Made by a program: the position numbers and the translations under genes. Below are positions 34,908-43,253 of a stretch of DNA of 64,000 nucleotides, one piece after another. This DNA comes from JBIQKZ01 sp044464765 (GTDB lineage Bacteria > Pseudomonadota > Gammaproteobacteria > Burkholderiales > Burkholderiaceae_B). The notes below the pieces were generated by a model. The model ran no database searches, was not told the origin of the DNA, and saw nothing but the letters and a program-made list of their open reading frames with translations. Numbering within the stretch: the first letter of the stretch is position 1; each line of letters begins with the position of its first letter. The DNA lies in NCBI GenBank assembly GCA_044464765.1, contig JBIQKZ010000002.1:62001-126000 (forward strand). Direction: 5' to 3'.

Positions 34908-35660
34908 TTACTCGGCGTCTTCTTGCTCGATCTCGACGAACTCTTCGCCGCCTTCGGCGATTTCTTCCACCAGGCCGTTAAGGCTTTGCTCACGGCCTTC
35001 CAGCACGGCGTCGGCCATGCCGCGCGCGTACAGGGCAATCGCCTTGGCCGAGTCGTCGTTGCCAGGAATGACGTAGTCCACGCCATCGGGCGAGTGGTTG
35101 GTATCGACCACCGCCACAACGGGGATGCCCAGGGTGCGGGCTTCGGCGACCGCGATCTTGTGATAGCCGACGTCGATGACAAAGAGCGCGTCGGGCAGAT
35201 TGCTCATATCCTTGATGCCGCCGATACCCTTGTTCAATTTTTCGAGCTCGCGATCGAACATTAGGGCTTCTTTCTTGCTCATGTGCTCGGTGATGCCGTC
35301 GGCCAATTGAGCTTCCATTTCTTTCAGGCGCTTGATCGACGTCTTGACCGTCTTGAAGTTGGTCATCATGCCGCCCAGCCAGCGGCTGTCGACATACGGC
35401 ATGCCGCAGCGTGCGGCTTCCTCGGCCACCAATTCACGCGCAGCGCGCTTGGTGCCGACAAACAATATCTTGCCGCCCCGTGCAGCGACCTGGCGCACGT
35501 ACTTCGCGGCTTCGTGGTATTTGACAACCGTCTGCTCAAGGTTGACGATATGAATCTTGTTCCGGTGACCAAAGATGTACGGCGCCATCTTGGGGTTCCA
35601 GTAACGGGTTTGGTGGCCAAAGTGCACACCGGCTTCAAGCATTTCTCGCATCAAGGACAT
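34908..35660 (-). CDS. rpsB: 30S ribosomal protein S2
   Basis: 250 aa from the ATG at 35660 (MSLMREMLEAGVHFGHQTRYWNPKM), with GGAG upstream; an in-frame extension upstream is rejected. Family blocks are YIFGHRNKIHIVNLEQT, ILFVGTKRAARELV, DSRWLGGMMTNFKTV and PDALFVIDVGYHKIAVAEA. The tail is acidic (EEFVEIEQEDAE). It is the first gene of the minus-strand translation/envelope superoperon; its promoter must lie in the 431-bp region shared with map. Confidence 0.97.
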   Translation of the reverse strand: MSLMREMLEAGVHFGHQTRYWNPKMAPYIFGHRNKIHIVNLEQTVVKYHEAAKYVRQVAARGGKILFVGTKRAARELVAEEAARCGMPYVDSRWLGGMMTNFKTVKTSIKRLKEMEAQLADGITEHMSKKEALMFDRELEKLNKGIGGIKDMSNLPDALFVIDVGYHKIAVAEARTLGIPVVAVVDTNHSPDGVDYVIPGNDDSAKAIALYARGMADAVLEGREQSLNGLVEEIAEGGEEFVEIEQEDAE

Positions 35661-35918
35661 GGTTTTTCTCCAAGGGTTTGGTCCTGCACCCAACCTGCAT
35701 CCGGCTATCGAAAACCGAACACCCTGTGTTGGCCGGGCGCGCTATTTTGAATCTGCTACTCTATTGTTACTACACACTGCTTCTACCTAACAGCTTTCAC
35801 TTATTAAGCGCCGCAGCCACGAACCCCCGGTGTCTACCGGCTTACCTTATTGCCTGGGCTTATGGCCTGGGTTTAGGCAATGGGTTTAGGTAAATCGCGT
35901 AACTTACCTGCCTGCGGC

Positions 35919-35996
35919 GGGGTTACGGGTTGGGGTTACGGGTTGGGGTTACGGGTTGGGGTTACGGGTTGGGGTTACGGGTTGGGGTTACGGGTT
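35919..35996. repeat. Six exact tandem copies of a G-rich 13-mer between rpsB and map
   Basis: The unit GGGGTTACGGGTT is repeated six times without change (78 bp). Each unit gives a GGGG and a GGG tract, so the plus strand carries twelve G-tracts of three or more with short spacers, enough for G-quadruplex formation. It lies in the shared rpsB/map divergent regulatory region, about 55 bp upstream of the proposed map -10. Flanking sequence has related fragments (CCTGGGCTTATGGCCTGGGTTTAGG near 35849). Confidence 0.95.
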
Positions 35997-36051
35997 TACG
36001 TTACCCTGGGTTTACATCAACCCCTCCCCCGGCGCAAAATTTGGGAAAGCC

Positions 36052-36057
36052 TATAAT
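36052..36057 (+). promoter_or_regulatory. Candidate -10 element (TATAAT) for map
   Basis: A perfect TATAAT lies 34 bp upstream of the map ATG, which would give a leader of about 28 nt. No good -35 is present at 17 bp spacing. The G-rich tandem repeat lies immediately upstream. Confidence 0.5.
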
Positions 36058-36091
36058 TCTACTATCTTTACACCCTATTATTCAAGTTGAC

Positions 36092-36898
36092 ATGACCCCT
36101 TTAGTTACCGACCCGGTCGATCTGGACAAAATGCGCGCTGCCTGCCAGGCCGCCGCTTCCGCGCTGGACTACCTGGAGCCCCACGTCAAGGCTGGCGTCA
36201 CCACCGGCGAACTCGACCGTCTTTGCATGGATTTCATCACTAACGAACTGCACGTAAAGTCGGCAACCGTTGGCTACGCTCCTCCGGGCTACCCGCCATT
36301 TCCGGGCTCTATCTGCACCTCGATCAACCACGTCATCTGCCACGGCATACCCGGCGAGAAAGTTTTGAAGAACGGCGACATCATGAATATCGACGTCACC
36401 GTCATCAAAGACGGCTGGTTTGGCGATACCAGCCGCATGTACTACATAGGCGAGCCCTCGATTCTCGCGCGCAGGCTGACCGAAACCACATACGACTGCA
36501 TGTGGCTTGGCATCGAACAAGTGCGCCCCGGCGCCACCCTGGGCGACATCGGCTCCGCCATCCAGCGCCACGCCGAACGCGCAGGCTTTTCAGTGGTACG
36601 CGAATATTGCGGCCATGGCGTGGGCCGTCAGTTCCACCAAGACCCGCAGATTCTGCATTACGGCAAAGCCGGCTCCGGCCAAAAGCTAGAGCCGGGCATG
36701 ATCTTCACCATAGAACCCATGCTGAATGCCGGGCGCAAAGAGATTCGCCAACTGGCCGACGGCTGGACGGTCGTCACCCGCGATCACAGCCTGTCGGCGC
36801 AGTGGGAGCATAGCGTCCTTGTCACCGACAACGGTTACGAAGTCCTGACGATTTCACCCGGCATGCCCGCCGCGCCGGGTTTCGTAAAAGCCGCCTAG
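36092..36898 (+). CDS. map: Methionine aminopeptidase, type I
   Basis: 268 aa from the ATG at 36092; an upstream in-frame extension would translate the tandem repeat and is rejected. Metal ligands lie in NIDVTVIKDGWFGDTSRMYYIG (two Asp), GHGVGRQFHQDP (His), MIFTIEPMLNAG (Glu) and SAQWEHSVLVTD (Glu). The substrate pocket is SICTSINHVICHGIPG. It removes N-terminal Met from nascent proteins. glnD begins 10 bp after it. Confidence 0.96.
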   Translation: MTPLVTDPVDLDKMRAACQAAASALDYLEPHVKAGVTTGELDRLCMDFITNELHVKSATVGYAPPGYPPFPGSICTSINHVICHGIPGEKVLKNGDIMNIDVTVIKDGWFGDTSRMYYIGEPSILARRLTETTYDCMWLGIEQVRPGATLGDIGSAIQRHAERAGFSVVREYCGHGVGRQFHQDPQILHYGKAGSGQKLEPGMIFTIEPMLNAGRKEIRQLADGWTVVTRDHSLSAQWEHSVLVTDNGYEVLTISPGMPAAPGFVKAA

Positions 36899-36908
36899 GA
36901 CCACACCT

Positions 36909-39503
36909 ATGGCTGCGACCGCGTCCACGGTATTGCCGGTGCGCGACCGTTTTCACCAACGCCGGCAAGAGGCCATCGCCAACTACCGACGACATCTGCG
37001 GCCGGATATCTTGCTTATCGCCTTGCGACGCGCAACCGACCAGGCCCTGCGCGAGATCATACGCGCCAACCCCCTGCCGCCCGGCGCGGCGTTGGCCGCC
37101 GTGGGCGGCTATGGGCGCGGCGAGCTTTACCCCCATTCCGACATCGATGTCCTGATCCTCCTGAGGCACGACCCCACCGAACAGGACAAAAGCCGGCTGG
37201 AACGCCTGGTTCCGGCCCTGTGGGATCTAGGTATGGATCTGGGCCACAGCGTGCGCTCGATCGCCGATTGCAAACGCGAGGCCGCCAACGACATCACGGT
37301 GGAAACCTCGTTGATGGAGCTGCGATGGCTGGCAGGCAGCAAGTCGCTGCTGGGCGAACTTGGCCATGCCATGCAAGACCAAATGGATGCGCAAACCTTT
37401 TTTCAGGCCAAACGCGCCGAAATGGTTCAACGCCACGCCCATCACCAGAACACCCCTTACGCCCTTGAGCCCAATTGCAAAGAAGCGCCCGGGGGATTGC
37501 GCGACCTGATGGTCATTCTTTGGATCGCCCAAGCGGCAGGCATCGGCCGCACCTGGCGCCAGATCGGCAAGACTGATCTTTTAACCTCGGCGGAATACCG
37601 CGCCCTACGGCGCGCCGAACTGGCCTTCAAACGGTTGCGAATTGAACTGCACCTTCTGGCGGGCCGGCGCGAAGACCGCCTTCTGTTCGACCTGCAGCCC
37701 GGCCTGGCGTCTATCTATGGCTTTGAGGCAACGCGTACCCGCCGACCCAGCGAACTGCTGATGCAACGCTACTATTGGGCGGCACGCGTGGTCAGCCAAC
37801 TGAACACCATCCTGATGCAGGCCTTCGAAGAACGCCTCTTTCCCAGCCCACACGAAACCGCCATCGCCATTGATGACGAGTTCTGCCAAACCCATGGCCG
37901 GCTGGATATCTGCCGCGACGATGGCTTCGAGCGCAACCCCACCATGCTCCTGCGGGCCTTCCTGGTCATGCAGCAAGACCCGGGGCTGACGGGCATGTCC
38001 GCGCGGGCCATGCGCGCCATGTGGCATTCCCGCCACCGCATCGACTCACAATTCAGGCGCAACCCGGTCAATCGCTACCTGTTCATGCAGATCCTGCAGC
38101 AGCCGCGCGGCATCGTCCATGCGCTTCGCCGCATGACCATGCTGAACATCCTGCCCCGCTACCTGCCGGAATTTCGGCGCATCGTGGGCCAGATGCAGCA
38201 CGACCTGTTTCATGCCTACACCGTCGACCAACACACCTTGATGGTCATCCGAAACCTGCGGCGCTTCACCATGCCTGAACACGCCCAGGAATACCCCCTT
38301 GCCAGCCAGTTAATGGCCGACTTCGATCAGCACTGGCTGATTTATGTTGCCGCCCTGTACCACGACATTGCCAAGGGACGCGGGGGAGATCATTCCGAAC
38401 TGGGCGCCCGCGATGCCCGTCGCTTTTGCCAGAACCACTCGATAGACTCAGAAGGCGCCGCGCTGGTCGACTTCCTGGTGCGCCAGCACCTGACCATGTC
38501 CCGCTTCGCCCAAAAGCGCGATCTGTCCGATCCGGATGTCATTCATGAGTTCGCCCGTTGCGTACAGACCGAACGACGGCTGACCGCCCTTTATCTGCTG
38601 ACGGTGGCCGATATCCGGGGAACCAGCCCGAAAGTATGGAACGCCTGGAAAGGCAAGCTTCTTGAAGATCTGTACAGACTGACCTTGGCTGCGCTGGGCG
38701 GGGCCACCCCGGATCGCAACACGATACTGGCTCAACGCAAGGACATCGCCGCGTCCGAGATCCGCCTGATGGGGCTGCGGGATGAAAGTCGCGACGCCTT
38801 CTGGGAACAACTGGACGTGGCCTACTTCCTGCGCCACGAAGCCTCTGAAATCGCCTGGCATACCCGTCATTTGTATTATCGGGTCGATTCCCCCGAGCCT
38901 GTAGTGAAGGCGCGCATCATCGGCCAGAACGAAGGCTTGCAAGTCATGGTGTATATGCAAGACCGCAACGATCTCTTTGCCGCCATCTGCGGCTATTTCG
39001 GACGGCGCGCACTGGATATCCAGGATGCGCGCATCCATACCACCCGGCACGGCTGGGCGCTGGACAGCTTTATCGTCCTGCTTCCCGCCCACGACAAAGA
39101 CCACCGCTCTCAGGCCACGCTGATCGAACACGAATTGGCCCAAGAATTGGCCGCCGAGCCCACCACGGCCAACCCACCCACGCCTGCTGCCCACAGCCGG
39201 CCCTCGCGTCGCTCGCGCATTTTCCCCATCATGCCCAATGTCGAGCTTCAGCCCGACGAAAGCAGCACATCGTGGCGCTTGTCGATTACCTCGTCAGACC
39301 GGCCAGGCCTTCTGCACAGCCTGGCCCAGGTGTTTGTCCGTCACGGCGTCAACCTGAAAATGGCAAAGATCATGACCCTGGGCGACCGCGTCGAAGACAT
39401 CTTCATCATTGAAGGCGACGCCCTGGCGCATCAACGCACACAGCTACAGTTCGAGCGCAGCCTGCTGGCCACCCTGGACGAAACGGCAACCTATTCGCAG
39501 TGA
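36909..39503 (+). CDS. glnD: [Protein-PII] uridylyltransferase / uridylyl-removing enzyme
   Basis: 864 aa, normal for GlnD. Domains in order: nucleotidyltransferase with GGYGRGELYPHSDIDVLIL, the GlnD linker domain (NCKEAPGGLRDLMVILW), an HD phosphohydrolase (YHDIAKGRGGDHSELGA) that removes UMP, and two C-terminal ACT domains (one at MVYMQDRNDLFAAICGYFG, one at LSITSSDRPGLLHSLAQVFV) that sense glutamine. It uridylylates PII under nitrogen limitation and reverses this when glutamine is high. It follows map closely. Confidence 0.97.
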   Translation: MAATASTVLPVRDRFHQRRQEAIANYRRHLRPDILLIALRRATDQALREIIRANPLPPGAALAAVGGYGRGELYPHSDIDVLILLRHDPTEQDKSRLERLVPALWDLGMDLGHSVRSIADCKREAANDITVETSLMELRWLAGSKSLLGELGHAMQDQMDAQTFFQAKRAEMVQRHAHHQNTPYALEPNCKEAPGGLRDLMVILWIAQAAGIGRTWRQIGKTDLLTSAEYRALRRAELAFKRLRIELHLLAGRREDRLLFDLQPGLASIYGFEATRTRRPSELLMQRYYWAARVVSQLNTILMQAFEERLFPSPHETAIAIDDEFCQTHGRLDICRDDGFERNPTMLLRAFLVMQQDPGLTGMSARAMRAMWHSRHRIDSQFRRNPVNRYLFMQILQQPRGIVHALRRMTMLNILPRYLPEFRRIVGQMQHDLFHAYTVDQHTLMVIRNLRRFTMPEHAQEYPLASQLMADFDQHWLIYVAALYHDIAKGRGGDHSELGARDARRFCQNHSIDSEGAALVDFLVRQHLTMSRFAQKRDLSDPDVIHEFARCVQTERRLTALYLLTVADIRGTSPKVWNAWKGKLLEDLYRLTLAALGGATPDRNTILAQRKDIAASEIRLMGLRDESRDAFWEQLDVAYFLRHEASEIAWHTRHLYYRVDSPEPVVKARIIGQNEGLQVMVYMQDRNDLFAAICGYFGRRALDIQDARIHTTRHGWALDSFIVLLPAHDKDHRSQATLIEHELAQELAAEPTTANPPTPAAHSRPSRRSRIFPIMPNVELQPDESSTSWRLSITSSDRPGLLHSLAQVFVRHGVNLKMAKIMTLGDRVEDIFIIEGDALAHQRTQLQFERSLLATLDETATYSQ

Positions 39504-39576
39504 TAAACTGCGGCCACAGGCCCGGTCCACATCACACTTGCACCCCGGCAACCCGCCTTCCCGACAGGATGCTCAC

Positions 39577-40053
39577 ATGCTTTCGAACAAAACGCTGTTG
39601 AATCTCATCGCCCAGGCCAGCCTGAGCGCCGTCGGTCTGGCCTTGGTCTCCCAGCATATATTCGGCATGCCGCCCTGCGCATGGTGCGTCTTCCAGCGCC
39701 TGATCTATATAGTGATCGCCATCGTCTGCTTTCTTGCCACCGGCTTCGGCGACCGCCCGGGCCTTCGGCAGGCGGCTGCCTTTATTACCGCCCTGCTGGG
39801 CATCGGCGGCATGCTTGCTGCGTGGTACCAATACAGTGTGGCTGCACAAATGTTTTCATGCGACCAGACGTTCGCAGACCAATTCATGGTTCGCTCTGGC
39901 CTCGACGCCGGCCTGCCCTGGATTTTCGGCATATTTGCCACCTGCATGGACGCTCGCGTAGAGGTTCTGGGCGTCGAATACGCCATCTGGAGCCTGATTC
40001 TTTTCGCCCTTATTACCCTGGCCGCCATCCATATCTCTGCCAGGCGCCGTTAA
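39577..40053 (+). CDS. dsbB: Disulfide bond formation protein DsbB
   Basis: 158 aa, four transmembrane helices. The first periplasmic Cys pair is PCAWCVFQR (CxxC) and the second is formed by FSCDQTF and ATCMD. It reoxidises DsbA and passes electrons to quinone. The ATG at 39577 gives the expected short N-terminus before the first helix; an upstream extension overlaps glnD. No DsbA gene is nearby. Confidence 0.92.
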   Translation: MLSNKTLLNLIAQASLSAVGLALVSQHIFGMPPCAWCVFQRLIYIVIAIVCFLATGFGDRPGLRQAAAFITALLGIGGMLAAWYQYSVAAQMFSCDQTFADQFMVRSGLDAGLPWIFGIFATCMDARVEVLGVEYAIWSLILFALITLAAIHISARRR

Positions 40054-40513
40054 CGGAACAGCCGGGAACAGCTGGAACAGACAATTATTACGAGCAGATG
40101 ACGCGCGCGCACTTGCATCGCGCGGCAGCCCCAAAGCAAACAAATTCCCCTTAAAACAACAATTACAGCCGGAAAACTGTTTCTTTTAAACAACGAAATG
40201 TCGTTTTTCTGCACGATATTGGGCCAAAACGGGATAACCCTTATCGTCGCCCCAATAGGCGTCTGTATAAACTCGAATCCAATAAAGATCAGTAAGTTAT
40301 AAGTCGTTTCAAACCGTTCAGCAGCACGCGGTTCGGGGATCACCTTAGAACAAATCGATTTTTCGGTACGCCACAAGGAGATACGGCGTTGGTATAGTAG
40401 GAACGCAGTATTAACATGTTGAAGTACATTTGCACGATTAGTCACACTCCGTGATTCTGACGGCAAGTTAGAAACCCAGAATTTTCTTTTCATCAACGTT
40501 GGAGAACACACCA
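40054..40513. other. 460-bp non-coding region upstream of the porin
   Basis: More AT-rich than its surroundings. It must hold the porin promoter and leader, but I could not assign a convincing -35/-10 pair; TTGGTATAGTAGG near 40390 is one weak possibility. No tRNA or structured repeat was recognised. Reading frames here are unlike known proteins. Confidence 0.5.
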
Positions 40514-41689
40514 ATGAAGTTAAAAGCACTAACCATCGGACTCGCTTTGTCCTTCCCTATGCTGGCAAGCGCGCAAAGCGGCACCAGCGTTACGCTTTAC
40601 GGGAACATCGACACTGCAGTTGAATACGTCAACAATATTCAAAGCATTGATCCAGTCACCGGCGCAACGAGCAAGCACAGCTCGTTCCACTTCACCAACC
40701 TGACTCAGTCCTGGCCTTCCTACTGGGGTTTGCGCGGCACTGAAAAAATCAGCGACAACCTCAGCGCACTCTTCGTTCTGGAATCGGGCTTCAACGCTGG
40801 CACCGGTACTTCGGGCCAAGGTGACCGTCTGTTTGGTCGTCAAGCTTGGGTCGGTCTGAAAGGCGACTGGGGTCAATTCGCCCTGGGCCGTCAGTACAAC
40901 ATGCTGTTCTGGGCCAACATTGGCGCCGACATCATGGGCCCCAACGCCTATGGCCTGGGCGCGCTGGATTCCTACATCCCCAATGCCCGTATGGATAACT
41001 CCATCACCTACCGTGGCAACTTCGACGGCTTCAAAATGGGCTTGGCCTACGCCAAAGGTCGCGACACTCAAGCCACAGGTGGCCCTGCCGCTGGCAACTG
41101 CGGTGTCGACTATCAGGAAAGCAGCGCTTGCACGGCCTACTCCGCCATGCTTGGCTACGACGCCGCCAACTGGGGTGTCGCCACTGCATACGACGTCATC
41201 AAAGGTTCAGACCAAGCTCGATTTGGTCCCAACTTCTACGGCCTGAACTCCGACCAGAAAGATCGTCGCTGGATGATCAACGGCTACGTCAAGTTCGACG
41301 CATTCAAGGTCGGCCTGATCTACATGAACCGCAAGAACGATGCCGGCATTAATAACGTCTACGGCGCAGTTCCCGGCAATCCATTCGGCGATCGCAGCGA
41401 TCTGTGGTCCTTGGGTGCTTCCTACGCTGTTTCCCCCGCCGTCACCATCGATGGTAGCGTCAACTACTTGAACTACAAGGATGCTACGGTTGGCTCCAAG
41501 TCTTGGTACTATGTTGCCCGTGCCAAGTACAGCCTGTCCAAGCGCACTTCGGTTTATGTGTCCGCTGCCTACATGAACAACAAGGGCCATGCGTTGAACT
41601 CCGCTGCTGGCGGTACGGCTCCCAGCCTGTCCCCCGGGGCCGGCAACAACCAGACTGCTGTCATGACGGGTCTGCGTCACAGCTTCTAA
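40514..41689 (+). CDS. Outer membrane porin (Gram-negative porin, OmpC-like/beta-proteobacterial type)
   Basis: 391 aa. The signal peptide MKLKALTIGLALSFPMLASA precedes mature QSGTSVTLYGNIDTAVEYVNN. The barrel has typical blocks: LRGTEKISDNLSALFVLESGFNAGTG, RLFGRQAWVGLKGDWGQFALGRQYN, and a final strand ending GLRHSF with C-terminal Phe for BAM recognition. It forms a trimeric diffusion pore in the outer membrane. GGAG precedes the ATG at 40514. Codon use looks biased toward C-ending codons as in highly expressed genes. A perfect intrinsic terminator follows about 105 bp later. Confidence 0.95.
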   Translation: MKLKALTIGLALSFPMLASAQSGTSVTLYGNIDTAVEYVNNIQSIDPVTGATSKHSSFHFTNLTQSWPSYWGLRGTEKISDNLSALFVLESGFNAGTGTSGQGDRLFGRQAWVGLKGDWGQFALGRQYNMLFWANIGADIMGPNAYGLGALDSYIPNARMDNSITYRGNFDGFKMGLAYAKGRDTQATGGPAAGNCGVDYQESSACTAYSAMLGYDAANWGVATAYDVIKGSDQARFGPNFYGLNSDQKDRRWMINGYVKFDAFKVGLIYMNRKNDAGINNVYGAVPGNPFGDRSDLWSLGASYAVSPAVTIDGSVNYLNYKDATVGSKSWYYVARAKYSLSKRTSVYVSAAYMNNKGHALNSAAGGTAPSLSPGAGNNQTAVMTGLRHSF

Positions 41690-41794
41690 TCAGTAATGCT
41701 GTAAGCCGAACCGCACCGCTATTCATTTAGCGGCGCAGTTCGGCTAACCAGCAGAATTTGCAGTACAAGTATTTAGTTCCGTAGATTTGAGTTT

Positions 41795-41825
41795 CGGGTA
41801 CGTTCACACGTACCCGTTTTTTTTT
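41795..41825 (+). terminator. Rho-independent terminator after the porin
   Basis: A 9-bp perfect stem, CGGGTACGT and ACGTACCCG, with loop TCAC is followed directly by nine Ts (41817-41825). A second imperfect hairpin nearer the stop (about 41703-41744, AGCCGAAC with GTTCGGCT) lacks a T-run. Confidence 0.93.
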
Positions 41826-41915
41826 GCTCGATCAGAGCCGAACGGGTAAGCCTCCGTAAGCGTCACAGCCCAAACATTACACGTCAAGCATCACAACGTA
41901 TAGACGCTGTAAACA

Positions 41916-42124
41916 CCGCAGTTGCGCGGGGCGGGGCCTGGGAGGCTGGCGTAAGGCGTGCGCCGTGGCTGCGTCGTTTCGTCGGGGGAAGTCGGCGGGA
42001 GCTGTGTGAGCACCGCAGCCGCCAACGGCGGCGAGGGCGAGTTCTCCCGACGCCCGGCGAAACGGCGTAGACACGGAATCAAGCACGCCGCGCCAGCCAC
42101 TCAGGCCCCGCCCCGCGCAACGTC
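41916..42124. repeat. GC-rich self-complementary intergenic element, copy 2
   Basis: Second copy of the element at 5163-5379, again between convergent genes. Outer arms 41921-41940 and 42102-42121 are perfectly complementary over 20 bases but differ in sequence from copy 1. Inner arm GGCTGGCG pairs with CGCCAGCC. The next pairing (near 41963-41981) is complementary with G-U wobbles. The apex region, including GAGCACCGCAGCCGCCAACG, is nearly identical to copy 1. Confidence 0.85.
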
Positions 42125-42176
42125 TTAAAAAGTACGGCCGCCTATGTCCTGTTGCGCCGCGCAGCCATCGAACCCC

Positions 42177-43136
42177 TTACTTCCGATCCGTCATGAACTT
42201 CCCGCTGGGCGCGTCTGCGTTCTTCTGGCGCCGAGTATTGCCGTCAAGCCCGCCATCCACCGCCCATTCCGCAAACCGCGTGGGGCCGGGTTCGAATTCT
42301 CGTGCTTCCCAATTGGCATCCAGGCAATCTTCATCCGCGTAATACTCAATCAGCCCACCGGCCGGATTCTGAAAGTACCAGAAGTACGCCGACGAAATCG
42401 GATGACGGCCAGGGCCCAATTGCGTTTTCCAGCCACAGCGGTCAATATGCAAACCGCCGCCAAACACCTCGTGGATATCCCGCACCGCAAACGCCACATG
42501 ATTCAACCCAACCTTGGCATCGGGCGTCTGCAACAAGAATAAATCGTGATGGCCGCCATCGGCATCGCAGCGCAAGAACACACCACGCCCCGGGTAACGA
42601 TCCGAAGGCACAAAGCCGATGCGCTGAACGTAGAAATCCTCCATTTCCTGGAGGTTATCGACAAAGAACACCACATGCCCCACCTCGACCGGATGCGCAC
42701 GATCATAAACCGGCCCGCGCGCATTCTTGCGCGGCTGGTCAGCCCAGGTATTCATCTGGCCGCACTCAAGTTCAATCGCCTTCTTGCGCGTAAGCTGGAA
42801 CCCTAGCTGCATGCCCGTGGGATCAACGCATTGAACACGGCCGTCCGTCGAGACAAAACCCGGCGCATCGGCCAATCGATCAGCCAGACGCTTCAAGACA
42901 TGGGCGCTGGACACGCCCCACACCACCTCGCGCAGGGTGGGGCCCGATTCGAATGCCGGCGCAAAGCCCGGCGCATCCGTCTTGACCACATTGACCAGGC
43001 AGCCGTTAAGCGTTGAAAACACCAGCTTCTGCGGCTGTTCGGACGTCAGCTCCAGGCCCCAGTCGATAAAGAACGCCTTGCACTGCTCGAAATCATCCGC
43101 GCCATATGTGATTTCGTCGATTCCCATGACATCCAT
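42177..43136 (-). CDS. VOC-superfamily extradiol ring-cleavage dioxygenase-like protein
   Basis: 319 aa with two glyoxalase/VOC domains. The C-terminal domain keeps a type I extradiol 2-His-1-carboxylate site: H154 (VGHVVFFVD), H213 (LNHVAFAV) and E264 (GGLIEYYAD). The N-terminal domain has lost these, as in classical type I enzymes. Such enzymes use Fe(II) to open catechol-type rings next to the hydroxyls. The ATG at 43136 has AAGGAG upstream; an in-frame GTG seven codons earlier is less likely. It is the last gene of the minus-strand catabolic operon. Confidence 0.85.
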   Translation of the reverse strand: MDVMGIDEITYGADDFEQCKAFFIDWGLELTSEQPQKLVFSTLNGCLVNVVKTDAPGFAPAFESGPTLREVVWGVSSAHVLKRLADRLADAPGFVSTDGRVQCVDPTGMQLGFQLTRKKAIELECGQMNTWADQPRKNARGPVYDRAHPVEVGHVVFFVDNLQEMEDFYVQRIGFVPSDRYPGRGVFLRCDADGGHHDLFLLQTPDAKVGLNHVAFAVRDIHEVFGGGLHIDRCGWKTQLGPGRHPISSAYFWYFQNPAGGLIEYYADEDCLDANWEAREFEPGPTRFAEWAVDGGLDGNTRRQKNADAPSGKFMTDRK

Positions 43137-43253
43137 TGTCGCTCCTTGATTCGCCACCTGCAGGATTCTCCTAGTGCAGCACTGGCTTAATCCGCTAATG
43201 TTTCAGCCGCCCTCATCCAGGGCTGACCGTATCAATAATCACTCTACTTGGGT

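Noticed and set aside
35930..36091. N-terminal extension of map through the G-rich repeat
   Set aside because: It would translate the tandem 13-mers as GLRVGVTGWGYG-type peptide. Known Map proteins begin close to the ATG at 36092.
40050..40529. Minus-strand reading frame upstream of the porin
   Set aside because: It overlaps the porin start and the regulatory region, has no ribosome binding site or recognisable motif.
43172..43235. Possible terminator hairpin between VOC and aldehyde dehydrogenase genes (CAGCCGCCCT/AGGGCTG)
   Set aside because: The pairing needs a bulge and there is no T-run; both genes are probably in one operon.
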